Assembly: GCF_037975245.1 (NCBI RefSeq)
Contig: NC_092570.1
Span: 19,603,418 to 19,667,417 of the forward strand
Length of the DNA stretch: 64,000 nt
Direction: 5' to 3'
From: Apostichopus japonicus
Taxonomy: Eukaryota; Echinodermata; Holothuroidea; Aspidochirotida; Stichopodidae
Shown: positions 35,001 to 47,450 of the stretch, in pieces
How positions within the stretch are numbered: position 1 is the first letter of the stretch
How the letters are laid out: every line of letters starts with the position of its first letter
The notes under the pieces: model-generated
Databases searched by the model: none
The model's input: the letters and a program-made list of their open reading frames with translations, nothing else
Told to the model about the DNA's origin: nothing
Position numbers and translations under genes: made by a program

Positions 35001-37857
35001 ACAATGAAATTGTCTAATACTTAAAAAGAAAATTAGTGATGTGGAATGAACGAAATTGAACCAAAAGATACTTTCAAATAAAAAAAGGGGAGAGGGGAAG
35101 TATGAAGGTAACAAGGTAATCGTTGGGTACGATTCATAAAGAGAAATTTTAATCATTAAGAACCACTGGAATAGTTCGATAACCTGTCACGTATTCGAAG
35201 CCTATCTTTCATATTTCTGTAAATGTTCAGTTATGGTTACACGGAATGGTAATGTGACGTCAGAGGGCCTACAGAATAATGCCCTAAAACCCACTACCCA
35301 CATATCGTGATACACAGCGACAATTGATATGCAACTGCTGTAAAGGACAGGCTATGTGCAAGCCATGTGACGGTGATAAGATAACCAACTAACGTTTTCT
35401 ACAAAATGAGCTTGGAATGAAAGACTAAAATAATCAAATTAAGGTACTGATACCAGGGAGTTGTTATGGAACATAACAACTCCCTGCTGATACTAGCTCA
35501 TATATGTCGTTACTAAGTCGGCACATGTACGCTTAAAAATGTATTTGCCTCCTATCACAATTCAGTATACTCTTCTAATGCTCTTTTTTTTTATAACTGT
35601 ATAACGTATTATGACAACATATAGAATCGTGTTTACAACTTGTTTCAACTTTGCAAACTTTATTGAACACGGTTTTAATAACCTCTTGAAACCGAATGTT
35701 TCCCTTTCCGATGTGAAAGCATCATGACGTAACGTTACCACCGCGTTTCAATGATACATATAATAACAGCATTTGTTCAATTAATTTCTTTCAATGTATT
35801 TACAATGACGTTTCAGAAACTTTTCATATCTCAGCTCGGCTTCTACGGGACTATCGCTGATTAATTGTTGAATCTTCTCCCAATTTAATGAGCTCTCCTT
35901 TAGTTCTTTAGCCACAGAGATTCCAATAATATAAATTCACCAAAAAATCTTCCTTATCTTCCCCTTACACCAGTCCACCATGAGTGATTTTCAAAGGGAT
36001 TTTAAGACAAAATGCCATTTTCCACCAGATTCAAATGAGTGAAATTACTAGCTTTTACGCGCTCTTTTTTACATTTTGTCGCAAACCGTAGTTCTTTTTA
36101 GATACAATTACAACGAATGGTATTCGGAATACAGTAACACCCTTTCGCATTTTCAAAATTACTTATTACGTTAATCACCAGTTGAATGTTATGGAATTTC
36201 CATGGAAGTCTGGCTAAAGAGATGCGCAATTTAACAATCTCTGTTAGCAAATTTAGGTTAGTTTATAGTGAGAGGTGTCTTTAAAATGAAAAATCAAACG
36301 GCTTCCCTCCAAAGTAAGAAACACAAAAACACCTAAATCAACTTCTGTATGTCTGTGTGTTCTTTGTGATTCAAACCCTGCACATCTTCAACAGAACGTC
36401 AAAGTTGTGGGCATCTGGATGAAGAGAGTCAACTACTCTGCGTCACTTGCTGCACGTATGTTTGCTACGAATGTGCATTTGTCAACCACAAGGACCACGA
36501 AGTTTTTTCAGAAGAAGAGTTTGGCAACGAGATAGAGATTTATCAACGGCTTGTTGAAGATGAGCTGCAAGAGGTTAATCGAATGATTGACTCACTCGAA
36601 CAAGACTTAAATACAGGAGAAGCAACTGTTAGTGATAAGGAAATACAAAGAGAAGTTGCCACAATTGTTCAAACGTTTAACACAGGAATGGAACGTCAAC
36701 TTGAACTGTCTGAAATGAAACTGTCTAAAATGAAAAATAACCGAAAAAGAACCGAGGAGAAAACCGAAAGAGAATTGAGTCAACTTCGGTTACTCAGTGA
36801 CAGCATTCTTAAACATACTGAGTCAAAAAGCGATAGCCCCGATTTAGTATTTCTGCAGAAAATAAATGGTTTCAAACATGATGTCTCTGAGGGCATTAAG
36901 AAAGCGGAACGCATCAGCGAAAATTTGAAGGATATTGAAATTTGCGTGCGTTTTTGCCCCTATTCTCTTTCTGCTAGATTTGTTTCCATAACAGTTGGTC
37001 CGGTGGTAGGATCGGTTCGAATAAATAAAGATCAGGTTGTGATTGTAACTGATCAACGTCATTTTGATCAGCCCGCCATTCGCTTATCATGTGTTTCATG
37101 TGATAACACATCTCATGTATATTGGTCACATGTCATTGAATCTGAATATTTCCTGGGGTATGGTAAGAAGTTACCCAGAGTTGCATTATGTAATACATTG
37201 TTCATATCTTCATCGCAGATTTCCATCTTAATAGGATGTGGGAACAAAATATTTCAAGTGAACATTTTGGAACCAAAAGATACATGCTACTTTCAGTCCT
37301 TTACAGTAAAAGATTTCTGTGTGCCAGAGGATTCGATAATTTCATGTATCAGTATTATAAGGTCTCAATCACCAGGCAATGTTGGCCTAATTGTAATCGA
37401 TTCTGTGTCACACTCAATTTATAAACTAGACAAAGATATGAAGCTTCTGGAAACCATGGAATTGAACGAGAAGCCTCACTTTGCAACAGGCTATTTTGAT
37501 AAGAAGTTTGTGTATGCTTACTCTGATGGCAAGTCGGTAAAGCTTGTCAATGGGAACTCACCGAAATATGTTATCCGAACTCTAGAAAATCCAACAAAGG
37601 GTGACAAATTGTTTTACCCCGCTGACATGCTTCACGATGCTGCTGCTTTCAGTATCTTGTGGAAGAGCAAAGGCATTGAAGGGCAAAATGAGAAATCCTG
37701 CAAAGTTATGGTTTATCGCTCGAACGGTGATTTAGTCAGAATAAGTCATGAAAACACATATTGCACGAGTAACGAAGCCATCGGCATAGGGTTTGTGAAG
37801 AATCATGGATTGCTCTGTCTTGCTAACGGGAAAGTCAAACTGTACGACACACTGTAA
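32044..37857 (+). CDS. DED-B2: DED - B-box - coiled-coil - conserved C-terminal domain protein
   Basis: Four exons: 32044-32070, 32897-33164, 34888-34917 and 36395-37857 (27, 268, 30, 1463 nt; 595 residues plus TAA). Residues 1-9 are MEEGADKRT and 10-98 the DED (MLYKEVTIDERKKILMTCEV; KFILKLEEKNIISESNV). Residues 99-109 are the linker. The B-box lies at about 113-143: C113, H115, C124, C127, C132, C135, H140, H143. A coiled coil spans about 150-285 and the conserved C-terminal domain about 291-595, ending LYDTL. Only one residue separates the first zinc Cys and His (usual B-box2 spacing is two). Poly(A) signals AATAAA lie at 37940 and 37952. It is a paralogue of DED-B1 in opposite orientation. 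The role is inferred as for DED-B1. Confidence 0.86.
32897..33164 (+). CDS. DED-B2 exon 2: death effector domain
   Basis: The acceptor GTTTTCCAACAG is in phase 0 and the donor GTGAGT at 33165 gives phase 1; 268 nt. It encodes ANDEYNAFTVMLYKEVTIDE and ALDLNRLAGIVRSYQSKITT. Helices 1-6 of a DED can be aligned with DED-B1 (the stretch KFILKLEEKNIISESNV is identical) and, more weakly, with DED-B4. Confidence 0.87.
33265..33520 (-). mobile_element. possible retroelement 3' remnant with (AAATAAACG)n-like tail
   Basis: On the minus strand the segment ends in repeated AAATAAACGAAACG, like the simple-repeat tail of a LINE or SINE. A purine-only stretch on the plus strand (33445-33515) borders it. No coding motif remains, so family assignment is not possible. 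Confidence 0.3.
33521..34887 (+). other. DED-B2 intron 2 (distal part)
   Basis: AT-rich intron sequence without a recognised exon. ORFs at 34255-34551 and 34341-34529 have no motif. Confidence 0.5.
34888..34917 (+). CDS. DED-B2 exon 3: 30-nt linker micro-exon
   Basis: The acceptor TTTTTCTTTCAG and the donor GTAATG at 34918 bound a symmetric phase-1 exon encoding STNEVAEEK plus split Glu/Gly codons. It corresponds in place, phase and acidic character to DED-B1 exon 3. Skipping would keep the frame. The donor is weak, so splicing may be optional. Confidence 0.6.
34918..36394 (+). other. DED-B2 intron 3
   Basis: No exon was recognised. It contains a 33-bp perfect palindrome flanked by a direct repeat (35454-35486; see separate entry). 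Confidence 0.5.
35454..35486. mobile_element. 33-bp palindromic mini-element with target duplication (copy 1)
   Basis: CAGGGAGTTGTTATG and its exact reverse complement are separated by GAA. The flanks are direct repeats CTGATAC (35447-35453 and 35487-35493). Both arms begin CAGGG as in hAT ends. It looks like a transposon reduced to its inverted repeats. A second copy lies at 49843-49870. Confidence 0.6.
36395..37857 (+). CDS. DED-B2 exon 4: B-box, coiled coil, C-terminal domain
   Basis: The acceptor CACATCTTCAACAG is in phase 1. It encodes SCGHLDEESQLLCVTCC, VCYECAFVNHKDHEVF, a coiled coil, and VGPVVGSVRINKDQVVIVTD. About 200 nt at 36987-37187 are close to 95 percent identical to DED-B1 while the coiled coil is only about half identical at protein level. 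TAA at 37855-37857. Confidence 0.92.
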
Positions 37858-39320
37858 CTTTGACATAAAGTCAACTTAAAAGGTACAAAGAAGAAGAAGA
37901 AGAAGAAGAAAAAATCCCGGCATCATAACAAAGCTAGTCAATAAAGGCAGAAATAAAAGAAAACATAAAAAGGAATTTACTCAAATTGCGGCAGAAAAGC
38001 CACGTTGCCAATTCTGACTTGGCACAGATTAAGAAGGTTACCATAAGCTAGGGTGCAGCAATGTAATGATTTAATATACGGTTTTAATTATCTAATTGTG
38101 GACAATCACACATGTCTGGAAAGGTATGTGAGGAAAAGGCTGCATTTCACAATCCCAGATTTTCATCTATGACGCACCAAAGATATTTACTGGTGTAATC
38201 ATATTGAAAAATGGAAGCTAGTAAAAACATGTAACTTTATCTATAATTTAGCAGACTGGTTGGAAAATATTCAGTGAACACAATGTGGTGTGCTAAACTA
38301 CCAGATACTTGTCTTTCGAAACCAATTTCATGATGCTTCAAATGCCCATCCTTTTGTTATATATATTTTTTTCAATTTAAGCAGTCGTATGTTACCACCC
38401 AACCCTCGCTTCCGTCGTTTCTAACGTCAAAGCTAAAAGTAATTGGATGTATACCTTTTAGCAGAATTCAATATAGTTAAAGCCAGATCGACAATGGTGT
38501 ATACACCAAAAATATCCCTTTTTTACTCAATCATTCGCAAAATCACACTTGCTGTGAACATCTGTATATAATGTGGAAAAGAAGCGAATCCTTGCTCACA
38601 TGCAAATCAATGATTTACTTAGACACAGACGATACCATATTACATCATATCAAAGTAATTTTTCTTTCTTACATTCTGAAACGCACGTATATTTTGAGAA
38701 GTACTGCCATGCAAAGTCCATCAATCTAAAATCGTTCTGTTGGACAACAAAAGTGGTTATAACCATGCACTCTGTCAATTAGAATGAAGTTTGGTACCAC
38801 ATGTGTGTCATTAGCAACAAGAATTTGAATCTTAGAGGGAGCATTTTTTGGGGGGATAAATAGCGTGATAGACTGTCACTTACGATGCCCTCATTGGAAA
38901 CTCTACATTCCTCTGCTATTGGATATACCCGTTTCCATTTTCAAAGATACATACGATGTAGAAATAGCAAGGGATCGAACACACCTACGACACTGATGTC
39001 ATTTTCTTCCCATACCTGAATATGGACCGGTATATTAAACTATAACTGGCTGACCTCTCTTGTGTACATTGTTGACATTTAAGTTCAAAGATAATATCGC
39101 GGACACGTTTGCAAATTATTCGAAACTATATTTCAATTGGGATGTAGCAGAATATGATGTGTTTCCTATCAGTAGTTTAATTGAAATTGTCAGTACACAT
39201 CGAAGAAGCTATGGATTTGAAAGAGAAAAGTAATACTGCATTTTAATGTTTAAAAGTAGGTTACTAATACGGTATGACTTAATTAAATTTGTGAATGAAA
39301 ACCCTGCAAATCTTCAACAG
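37858..39320 (+). other. interval between DED-B2 and the orphan B3 exon
   Basis: It contains the DED-B2 3' UTR with two AATAAA signals (37940, 37952) and about 1.4 kb without a recognisable DED, start exon or linker exon. The last 25 bp (AACCCTGCAAATCTTCAACAG) resemble the intron end before DED-B2 exon 4, so the duplication included the acceptor. Confidence 0.55.
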
Positions 39321-40786
39321 AAATTACACCACGAGAAGGTTGTGGGCACGCAGATGATGAGGGTAAGCTTCTCTGTGTCACATGCGGCATTTCTGTTTGC
39401 TACGAATGTGCCTTCACTGGCCATGAGGACCACGAAGTGCTTTCGGAAGAAGAGTTTGACGATAACATCAAGAAATCTCGGCTTCTTCTTGACGATGGCG
39501 TGAAAGAAGTATACCGAATGATTGAGTCATTTGAGCAAGAGTTGATTGAACGAGAGAAAAGAAGTAGTATTGACGAAATGAAAAGTGACATCGCTATCAT
39601 TGCAATGAAGTTTCAAGACTCCATTGAGAGTCAATTTGAAAATACAAAGGTAAAACTGTCAAATCTTAGGAAAGCTCGAGAAGAATCCTTAACAAAAACT
39701 AAAACTGATTTAAAACATCTTTCTTTACTCATCACTCAAATTGAAGAAAGCACTGAATCAAAAAGCAACATTCCTGATCTAAACTTTTTGCAAAAAATAA
39801 ACCAGTTTGAAGAGCAAATCTCAGGAGGCCTTAAAAGAGCGGAGAACATCTCGGAAAATTTGAAAGACGTAGACATTAATGTTCGGTTTTGCCCTTCATC
39901 CCTATCTGCAAGATTTGTTAATATAACAGTCGGTCCGATCATAGGGTCAATTCGCATAAATGAAAACCAAGCAGTGATTGTAACCGACCAACGTCATTTT
40001 GATCAGCCCGCCATACGTTTGTCATGTGTGTCATGTGATAACACAGCTCACGTGGATTGGTCACATGTCATAGAATCTGAATACTTCCTGGGATTTGGTA
40101 AGAAATTACCCCAAATTGCATTATGTAATATCATGCTCATTTTACCGTCGAAGATTTGCATTTTAATCGGATGCGGGAACCAGATTTTTCAAGTTGAAAT
40201 TTTGGAACCAAAAGATGCATGTTTTTATGATTCGTTTACAGTCAGAGATATAAAGTTGCCAGAGGGTTCTCAAATAGCATGTTTGAGTGTAATTTTGAGT
40301 CGCCTGCTGCCTGCAGGTGTCGTTGTAACCGATTCGATATCCCAATCAATTGCCAGATTTGACAGAGATCTGGTGCATGTTGAGACCATAGAGTTAGAGG
40401 AAAAACCTCACATTGCAACTGCGATTCACCATGATACGTTGACGTATGCCTACTCCAACGGTAGAGTTGTTAAGATTATCGATGGCACTTCACCAAATCA
40501 TATAATCCGAACTCTTGAAAATCCACAACACGACCAGTTACTGTATCCTGCCGATATGTTTCACGATTTCACCGATTTCATTATTTTATGGAAAAGTAAG
40601 GGTAGTGTCGAAGAAAAAGAAAAACTATATAAAATAATGGCATACAGAGAGAACGGTGCTTCGGCCAGACTAAGTTGTGAAGGTACCTATTCCACGCGTA
40701 ACGAGGCTATTGGGATTAGCTTCGTAAAGAATCATGGACTTTTGTGCCTTTCTAACGGGAAATTTGTACTTTACGATACCCTATAA
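39321..40786 (+). CDS. B3: orphan terminal exon (B-box, coiled coil, C-terminal domain) of the DED-B family
   Basis: Open from the acceptor TCTTCAACAG to TAA at 40784-40786: 487 codons after a phase-1 split codon. The B-box (GCGHADDEGKLLCVTCG; VCYECAFTGHEDHEVL) is complete, then a coiled coil and the conserved core (VGPIIGSIRINENQAVIVTD), ending LYDTL. An AATAAA lies at 40827. The exon has no stops or frameshifts, so it appears to be under selection, but no first exons or DED were found between it and DED-B2. It could be an alternative last exon of DED-B2 (phase 1 fits either the DED exon or the linker exon), a separate gene with unrecognised first exons, or a young truncated duplicate. Confidence 0.75.
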
Positions 40787-41726
40787 ATGCTCTTAATTAT
40801 CACCATGCATAGGTAGGGTAGAGTTTAATAAAAAAGAAAAGGCTCTGCATGCATAGTGTTTACAAACAACGATGCCATCTTATAGATTTGTTTTAATATC
40901 TTATCTAAGCAGTGTACATATTCACTTTAAAGAAAAGAAAGTATTGAACCAGGAATAGAGACGCAAGAATAAACATAACCGACGTTGCGCTTCTAAAAAA
41001 AAACAACAACTACTCTCTAGGCTTCTTTGCATCTCCGGATAGGATCACAAAATCGAAAGTGTATATAGGCTATTTCTTTGGGGAACTTAAAGGGATAGTA
41101 TTAATAGCCAGCGCCAATCGACACCACCCGACCCCCTCATCAGTCAACGTCCTCGGGTGTGAGAGGTATACTGTTTCATGCCCCAACACGGTGTCAACGA
41201 CAAGGGGGCAATTAACCTATATCATATACGCCTACGTTTCACTCAAAGAACTTTGCAGTCAAGATGTTTCCTCGTGTAATTCTCATTCTGTATAATTCTC
41301 TCCAATTGTTTGACAACCTTACTGTGAAAGAACACACTACATTCTTTTCGTTATCACATTTCCTTTTACTTTTGTAAGAATATTTCTTTTAAATATGTAC
41401 ATATGCGAATTAACATGAAGTGCGACATATTTTAAGAATCGATGAAGTAAAGTTACTATTATTTTGGTTCTGAAGGTTAAGCACTTCTATACTAAGATGC
41501 ACCTCAAATGATTCACTGGATACCGCAAAGTTAAGGAGTTTGAAGAAAGTGTAGACATATCAAAGGCTTCACTGTAAGATTCAATTATTAGAATGGTATC
41601 ACAATATGGATTTACAAATCCTTCATATAACAGTATGTGTACTCAATGTTAGTCATACGCTATGTTGGAAATCATGTGGAAGATATTCTTAACCTAGTTT
41701 GTACTGTAATTATTGTAAATATTCAT

Positions 41727-41731
<5 letters not shown>

Positions 41732-41809
<78 letters not shown>

Positions 41810-41812
41810 TAT
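41732..41812. repeat. (AT)n microsatellite
   Basis: About 70 bp of uninterrupted TA dinucleotides, then a short ACACATATATATG end. The IYIYIY reading frame across it is not a gene. Confidence 0.95.
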
Positions 41813-44800
41813 GAGTAGGTATGAGTGTCATACTGAGACAAGTAGATTTTATGTCAACTAGATTGTATATTGGTGACTTGTGATTTTTACAAATGTTTCT
41901 TCATTATGTTATCCATGTGAGTACTCATTATTATATCAGATATTGCTTAATTAAAATGTACATGACACTTTTTTTCCACCTCATGTACTACAGTATCTAC
42001 TGATTGTTATTCAACACTGTATGGTGTTCGGATGGCACTATGTAGGTAAATTTGTTAATTGATCACTAGACATTTCTTAATTTTATTTTAGAGACCATAA
42101 AATTAATTCCATACGTTGCGTTTTGTTTGTCGTTCTAATCTTCCATGTGGATATTTTTTATGTAGTAGGTTTGTTATTTACTCAAGACATTATTGTGTAA
42201 TCATGAGCTGCTATTGGAGCTCGCAACATGAATTTTGCTAAAGTGTATATATTCCTAAGTGAGCCAAACTATCAGTTAAAAATAGGGATCCGTCATTAAC
42301 AATACAATACCTGAATTACAACACTGAGATATTGCAAAAAATCATTACATAGACTCGTGTTACTGCTGATCCAAAAAGTTATCATATCTTACCCACTTAA
42401 TCATTAAGTTCCTCTATAAATGAAACGTCGGTTTTAGCATCCATATCATTTCTTTTACTGGATTGTGGTAAGATCTCTCTCTCTCTCTCTTCATTGGATA
42501 TTGTCGAAGTATGTTTTCTCAGTAAACAACCAATCTTATTGTGATATAAATGTGTAGAGGTGACAAACGTCTGTATTCTATTTTGATATGAGATGATATG
42601 GTTCATAGCTTTTATTTGAGTGTGAGATAATACAAGTTTATCAGTAAGAAAATTATGTGAGAGAGATGTAAAGAGTAGTTCAGTAGAAATTTATGTTGCA
42701 AACATTGGTGAAGAAAAAAAATCTCTGAATAATTTAGAACCAAACAAACTGTTCAAGAACTGTACAGAGATTATCACAACGAATCTAACTAATCATTGTG
42801 CGTTAACCGGAAGAGCTGGAAATTATGAAAGCAAAATTAGTGTCAACGTCGAGTTTTCTCAACATATTTTTGCCTCAGTTGAAACAACAGCCCATGTACA
42901 TGTCTTTATAGGTGTTCTTGATATATTTTTGCCCTTTTTCAGTTACATTTTCGTTTCCAATATTAGAGTAATTATCGTAATCATCAAACCGTTGGAAAAC
43001 TTGATCTGAAGTGAGAGGAACAGACATATGCGTGTTGTATTTAATTTGGCTTTATGAAATAGTATTACATGTTTTGATTGGAATTAATTGCAGTTAATAT
43101 ATTTGGCTAGAAAATGAACTCGACACAGTATTCATTCATGTTCGGTCGTTTTCGTGTCTCTTACCGGTATTTCTCAATTGATCTTTTGCTCAACTAAACA
43201 TAAACTTTTCCCCTTCCACACGCCCCCGCCCCCCCCCTCAGTGGGCCCCCAACCAGATGTGGTACTTATCGAAAGTATAGAGCTACGCAAATCGTTTGTA
43301 TTAGAAACAGCTTCCAATGCAATGCATTAATGTGAAAAATTGTCAAATGATAGCATTTTGAGTCTACGTCATTTTACTTGTAGAAAAATTCCCAAAGAGG
43401 AGAGGGCACACCCACCCTTATATACTACTCCCCCGTACTAGTGTTATATCCCACCAAACACATTTTTTTGACCCCTAGTTGCCCCCAGATTGCCACGGCT
43501 GGTGCCGCCACAGGTGTCAACTATTAAAGTACATTGACTATACACATTGACTAAAACTTTTGATTACAAAATAATATAGACTGGGGATGTGCAAAGTACA
43601 TATTGTAAATATTGTGACTTTTGACTTGTGCCTAGAAATTATGTTGTATTTCTTCAGTTCATGTATTTCAACAACAAAAAGGAATGAATTAAGTGTACCT
43701 CTAAAGAAATTGTTGGAGCTTTGGTCTTAAATTATCACGTGCATATCTCCAGGGTCTATACTCAGAATATACCTCCAAACACTTCTAGGTTGTTTTTCGA
43801 CCGTAACCTAGTTAAGTTGTTAAAAGTATGACGTCACAAAGTTCAATTTGGTCAGCACATCGATTGAAAACCAGTTGTATCTTTGTTTTAATAAAGCAAA
43901 TGTTACTACTGATCAGATTGGTAACACGAAGGCTGTGCAAAAAATAAAAACAATGGCTGACACAAACAATATCAAGTCGAACAATGCACAACACAAGTTC
44001 ATCCGTTCTCGGTATGCTGGCTACATTTTGTCAACGATGGTTCTGTCCGAATGAATATCCAGCTTCATAAAACTTAATAATGGATCATAATAGTTTGGTC
44101 AGAATTATTTCTCAATATACTTGTTTCTCCGCAAAGTGGCACGTATCAGGAAGTTTCTACTATCGTCGTCGTCAACACCACTACCACCATCATAATCATC
44201 ATCACCAACGACAGTAAAACTGGTTTAAGGAGTTAAAGCGATATCGTATCTGCGTTATATGAGTAACACAGACATTTAACATTTGAATATCCCTAAAACC
44301 AAAATTTGCTTTGTAGGACGACTATCGACAAATATTAAATACTCAATCAATAATCAATCAATAACATCATCAATAACAAGAAGCTAGCTATATTGCTAGT
44401 TCGTAATTTAATGTTATAATAGCTGCAACAAAAACGTTGTGACCGCATAGTCCTTTTCAAAGCAAATATTAACATTTAGCCTAGACCAACCATGTTCCAT
44501 ACAGCAGGTGTATGTTTTGCAGCATACTTGTTCAATATATCTATTAGCTACTTTCTGACATCTATCACTTCTCACTGATACAGATATTCTTATCGGGAGA
44601 CCGACGCTTTGGTAACGTGGATAGAAGCGAAGTACTGTCATGGAACGCAACCAGATATATGATAAATAACTAAAACAGATAAATGAAAAGCTAATGAAAT
44701 AAATAAACGAATAAATGAAAACAACTGTTATAGACTGGAAAATACGGAATGGGTGTGCATGTGAGCCAAAACATGGGTGCCATCCAAAGCTATGAATTAT

Positions 44801-44946
44801 GGAACATGAGCCTTCTCTGAGCATGATTACAGGTAGTTATATAGACAAAATGACGATTAGATTACGTTTATGGGCTCCAATTATATATAATATCTAGTCC
44901 GAGACACTCATATTAGTCTTTATGTGGACTCGAGTCCCACAGCCCT

Positions 44947-45051
44947 GACATACATACATACGTACATACATACATACACACATACATACACACATACATA
45001 CATACATACATACATACATACATACATACATACATACATACATACATACAT
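44947..45051. repeat. (CATA)n microsatellite
   Basis: About 25 tandem CATA units, with a CGTA and several CACA variants in the first half. The minus-strand YVCMYVC frame is a repeat artefact. Confidence 0.95.
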
Positions 45052-46278
45052 TTTTCTCTTTACTTGAATCTCTGGTAAGATCACGAAGCCTATGTAAAAC
45101 GTAAATGCTCGTTGAGAAATTCTAGTTCTATTACTATATAACACGGGCCATTAGTTAGATACTTACTATGACCTTGTCACGATATGTATTGTATCTACCG
45201 CGTATTTTTGGTTCAAGGAATTTCCCATGACAGCTACCTATTGCGAAATAAACCCTTATTTGGTAACGTAGTGAAGCCATACAAAAAGTGATTCTCAATG
45301 AATTATTGCTACACTTTATTGCCGTTACCCGACATTAAAGACTTTCTCATGACAAATGTAAATACCATGTGACGTGGATAGCGTGCAACGGCTAAAAAAG
45401 CGAACAAGTATATATGTAAGAAGTAAGCGGGAGTGGTAGGACTGACCTTGACCTTTTCTCACTTGTTCCTATTGTATTTCGGTCGTGAGAGAAACAGCGA
45501 TTGGTTGAAAACAATTTTCATCAATATACGGGGCAGGGAGTGGTTTTTTTATGTTGTTATGCTCGTGGCTGTGAAAGATGTACTAAAACCTACGAATCAA
45601 TTATTAACTTCAAAAGTCACCCATTAGAAGAAACTATCAATTCCTGTTGTAAGTGATATTACATTCTGTTTGTGCACACAGTAAAAGCAGTTCCATAGTC
45701 ATAGCCCCAATCATGTACGATGGACCTGAAGGTACATTGAGACATGATTGGGAGTTTCTGTCTTAAGTATGACATTTAAACAATATGAAAAGATTGGTCA
45801 TGGTGTGATGTTACTGTAACTTTGAGAACCAGTATTTTACATGGTTATGACGTTTCATCAACATGAGTATAGGCCTACCAAGGCATCTCAACAGTATGAA
45901 ATTTTTTGCCATTGAAGATGTCGTGTTAGTTTTACTTGCCAGGCCGAAAAATATCTTGTTAAGGATGCGTTGTCAACGATTTGGAGTATCTTGAAAACTG
46001 GACAATTGTTGTCAAGATGCCATAGGTTATGGCAATTCAGTTGGCAGTTCAACAAAATAGCAAATACCATGTAGGCTACGATGTAACACAGCAAATCACC
46101 AGCTTCATAAATTGTATTAAGATGTACAGTTTTTGAAAGTCGCGACAAAATATGCAAACTTTTTTACATAATACTTATACATCATATATGTTTCTTCAGG
46201 ACTACTGCCAAAGCAGCAAATTCGTTAGTAAATGTATGTTTGCCTTTACACAGATAAGACTCATAGTAGCGTGGTTTT

Positions 46279-46316
46279 GATTGGCTAGACATAGTCGATT
46301 CGGTCGCAGTATAAAG
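46279..46316 (+). promoter_or_regulatory. CCAAT/TATA-like core promoter candidate
   Basis: GATTGGCT (inverted CCAAT box, 46279-46286) precedes TATAAAG (46310-46316) by about 25 bp. Downstream, a potential first exon would end at the GTAAGT donor at 46479. A TTTTCAG acceptor at 47411-47416 sits 34 bp before an ATG at 47451. The combination suggests a transcription unit, but no transcript evidence exists. Confidence 0.35.
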
Positions 46317-47450
46317 TCAATGTAATAAACCACGTATAACGCATGCAATCAAACGAGCTATACGTGAACAGAGCTGTTTGTAGTACCATCTACATTACGG
46401 AAGTAAACCTAGGTAAAAGTCTAAGCGATCTTGTGCGTGTGCACGTACTACTCAACTCTACAAAAACTATCTAACTGGGTAAGTCATCGGTATTCTATTT
46501 TTATTTTATTCTTGATTGTACTTTCTGGCATTAAGACAAGCGTTTCCCCACTTTCCTTATCTGACCCATGACGGAAAAGAGCATATCATACAAGAAAAAT
46601 GATCGAATATGGGTATCAAACGGTTGGCAGATGTATCTCGTCTAGGTAAATAGGCCTTTTTTTGTAGGCTAAGGAAGAATACAAGATCATATGCTGTATT
46701 TAGAGTTTCGCTAGAAACGTGTAAATTATTTTCCCAATTCCATATCAAATCAACAAGTTTTGGAGACGTTAGTAGTTTAACTTACTACCACTCTCCTTGC
46801 ATGATTAGAGCACCGTGAAATAATCATAGATAAGGCCTACCCCATAATTATCAAGTTTTTACTATGTACCAAATTGTAGGGTTCTAGCGTTTGTCAACAT
46901 GCAGCATGCATGTTTGTGATTTTTCATTGCATAGTGTATTGCCTGGACCAATACTTAACTTGCGTCTAGTTAAATTCTCCATAGCACTTATGAATATATT
47001 TGTATTTCTTATTTTACTGTAGATATATGTGTAAAGTATGTGTGTTTAATGGGATAAGGTCGAGTGTTCTGTGTCAAAATAAATTCCTGAAAGGTCTTGA
47101 ATATTGAGAGTTCAGAGCAGTTCTAAGATATTGTGCAGTAATTTCTGATTAAACTGAAAACAAGGGACATCTTAAACCTGTACCAATTGAGTATGGGAGA
47201 GCATGAATGTATACCAAGGTAGTGAGAGCAATAAAACATTGCCCTGGCATGGTGAATTGCTACTTAGGTTCTTTAAAATACAAACCATTCTCAATTTTTA
47301 TTAACAACAACATCGATTAAGGTATGACCAATTAAGTGCTTTTCTGTACACCGATATGTCTTGCTAAAACCAAAAGCTTACTGACCACATCCCTAACTAG
47401 GCATAAATGTTTTCAGGGATTGAATTCTGTTAACCTTAACAACCATCGAC

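Larger units (their letters stand above)
40787..46260. other. non-coding stretch with microsatellites
   Basis: No supported gene. It contains (AT)n at 41733-41800, a (CT)n run at 42475-42490 and a (CATA)n block at 44947-45051. C-run-rich sequence near 43200-43500 resembles decayed DNA-transposon ends. ORFs within repeats are by-products. Confidence 0.5.

Noticed and set aside
39321-40786. B3 as a processed retrocopy
   Set aside because: It retains an intronic acceptor and upstream intron sequence similar to DED-B2, which an mRNA-derived copy would lack.
41637-41861. ORF with IYIYIY repeats
   Set aside because: Translation of an (AT)n microsatellite.
44920-45144. ORF with YVCMYVC repeats
   Set aside because: Translation of a (CATA)n microsatellite.
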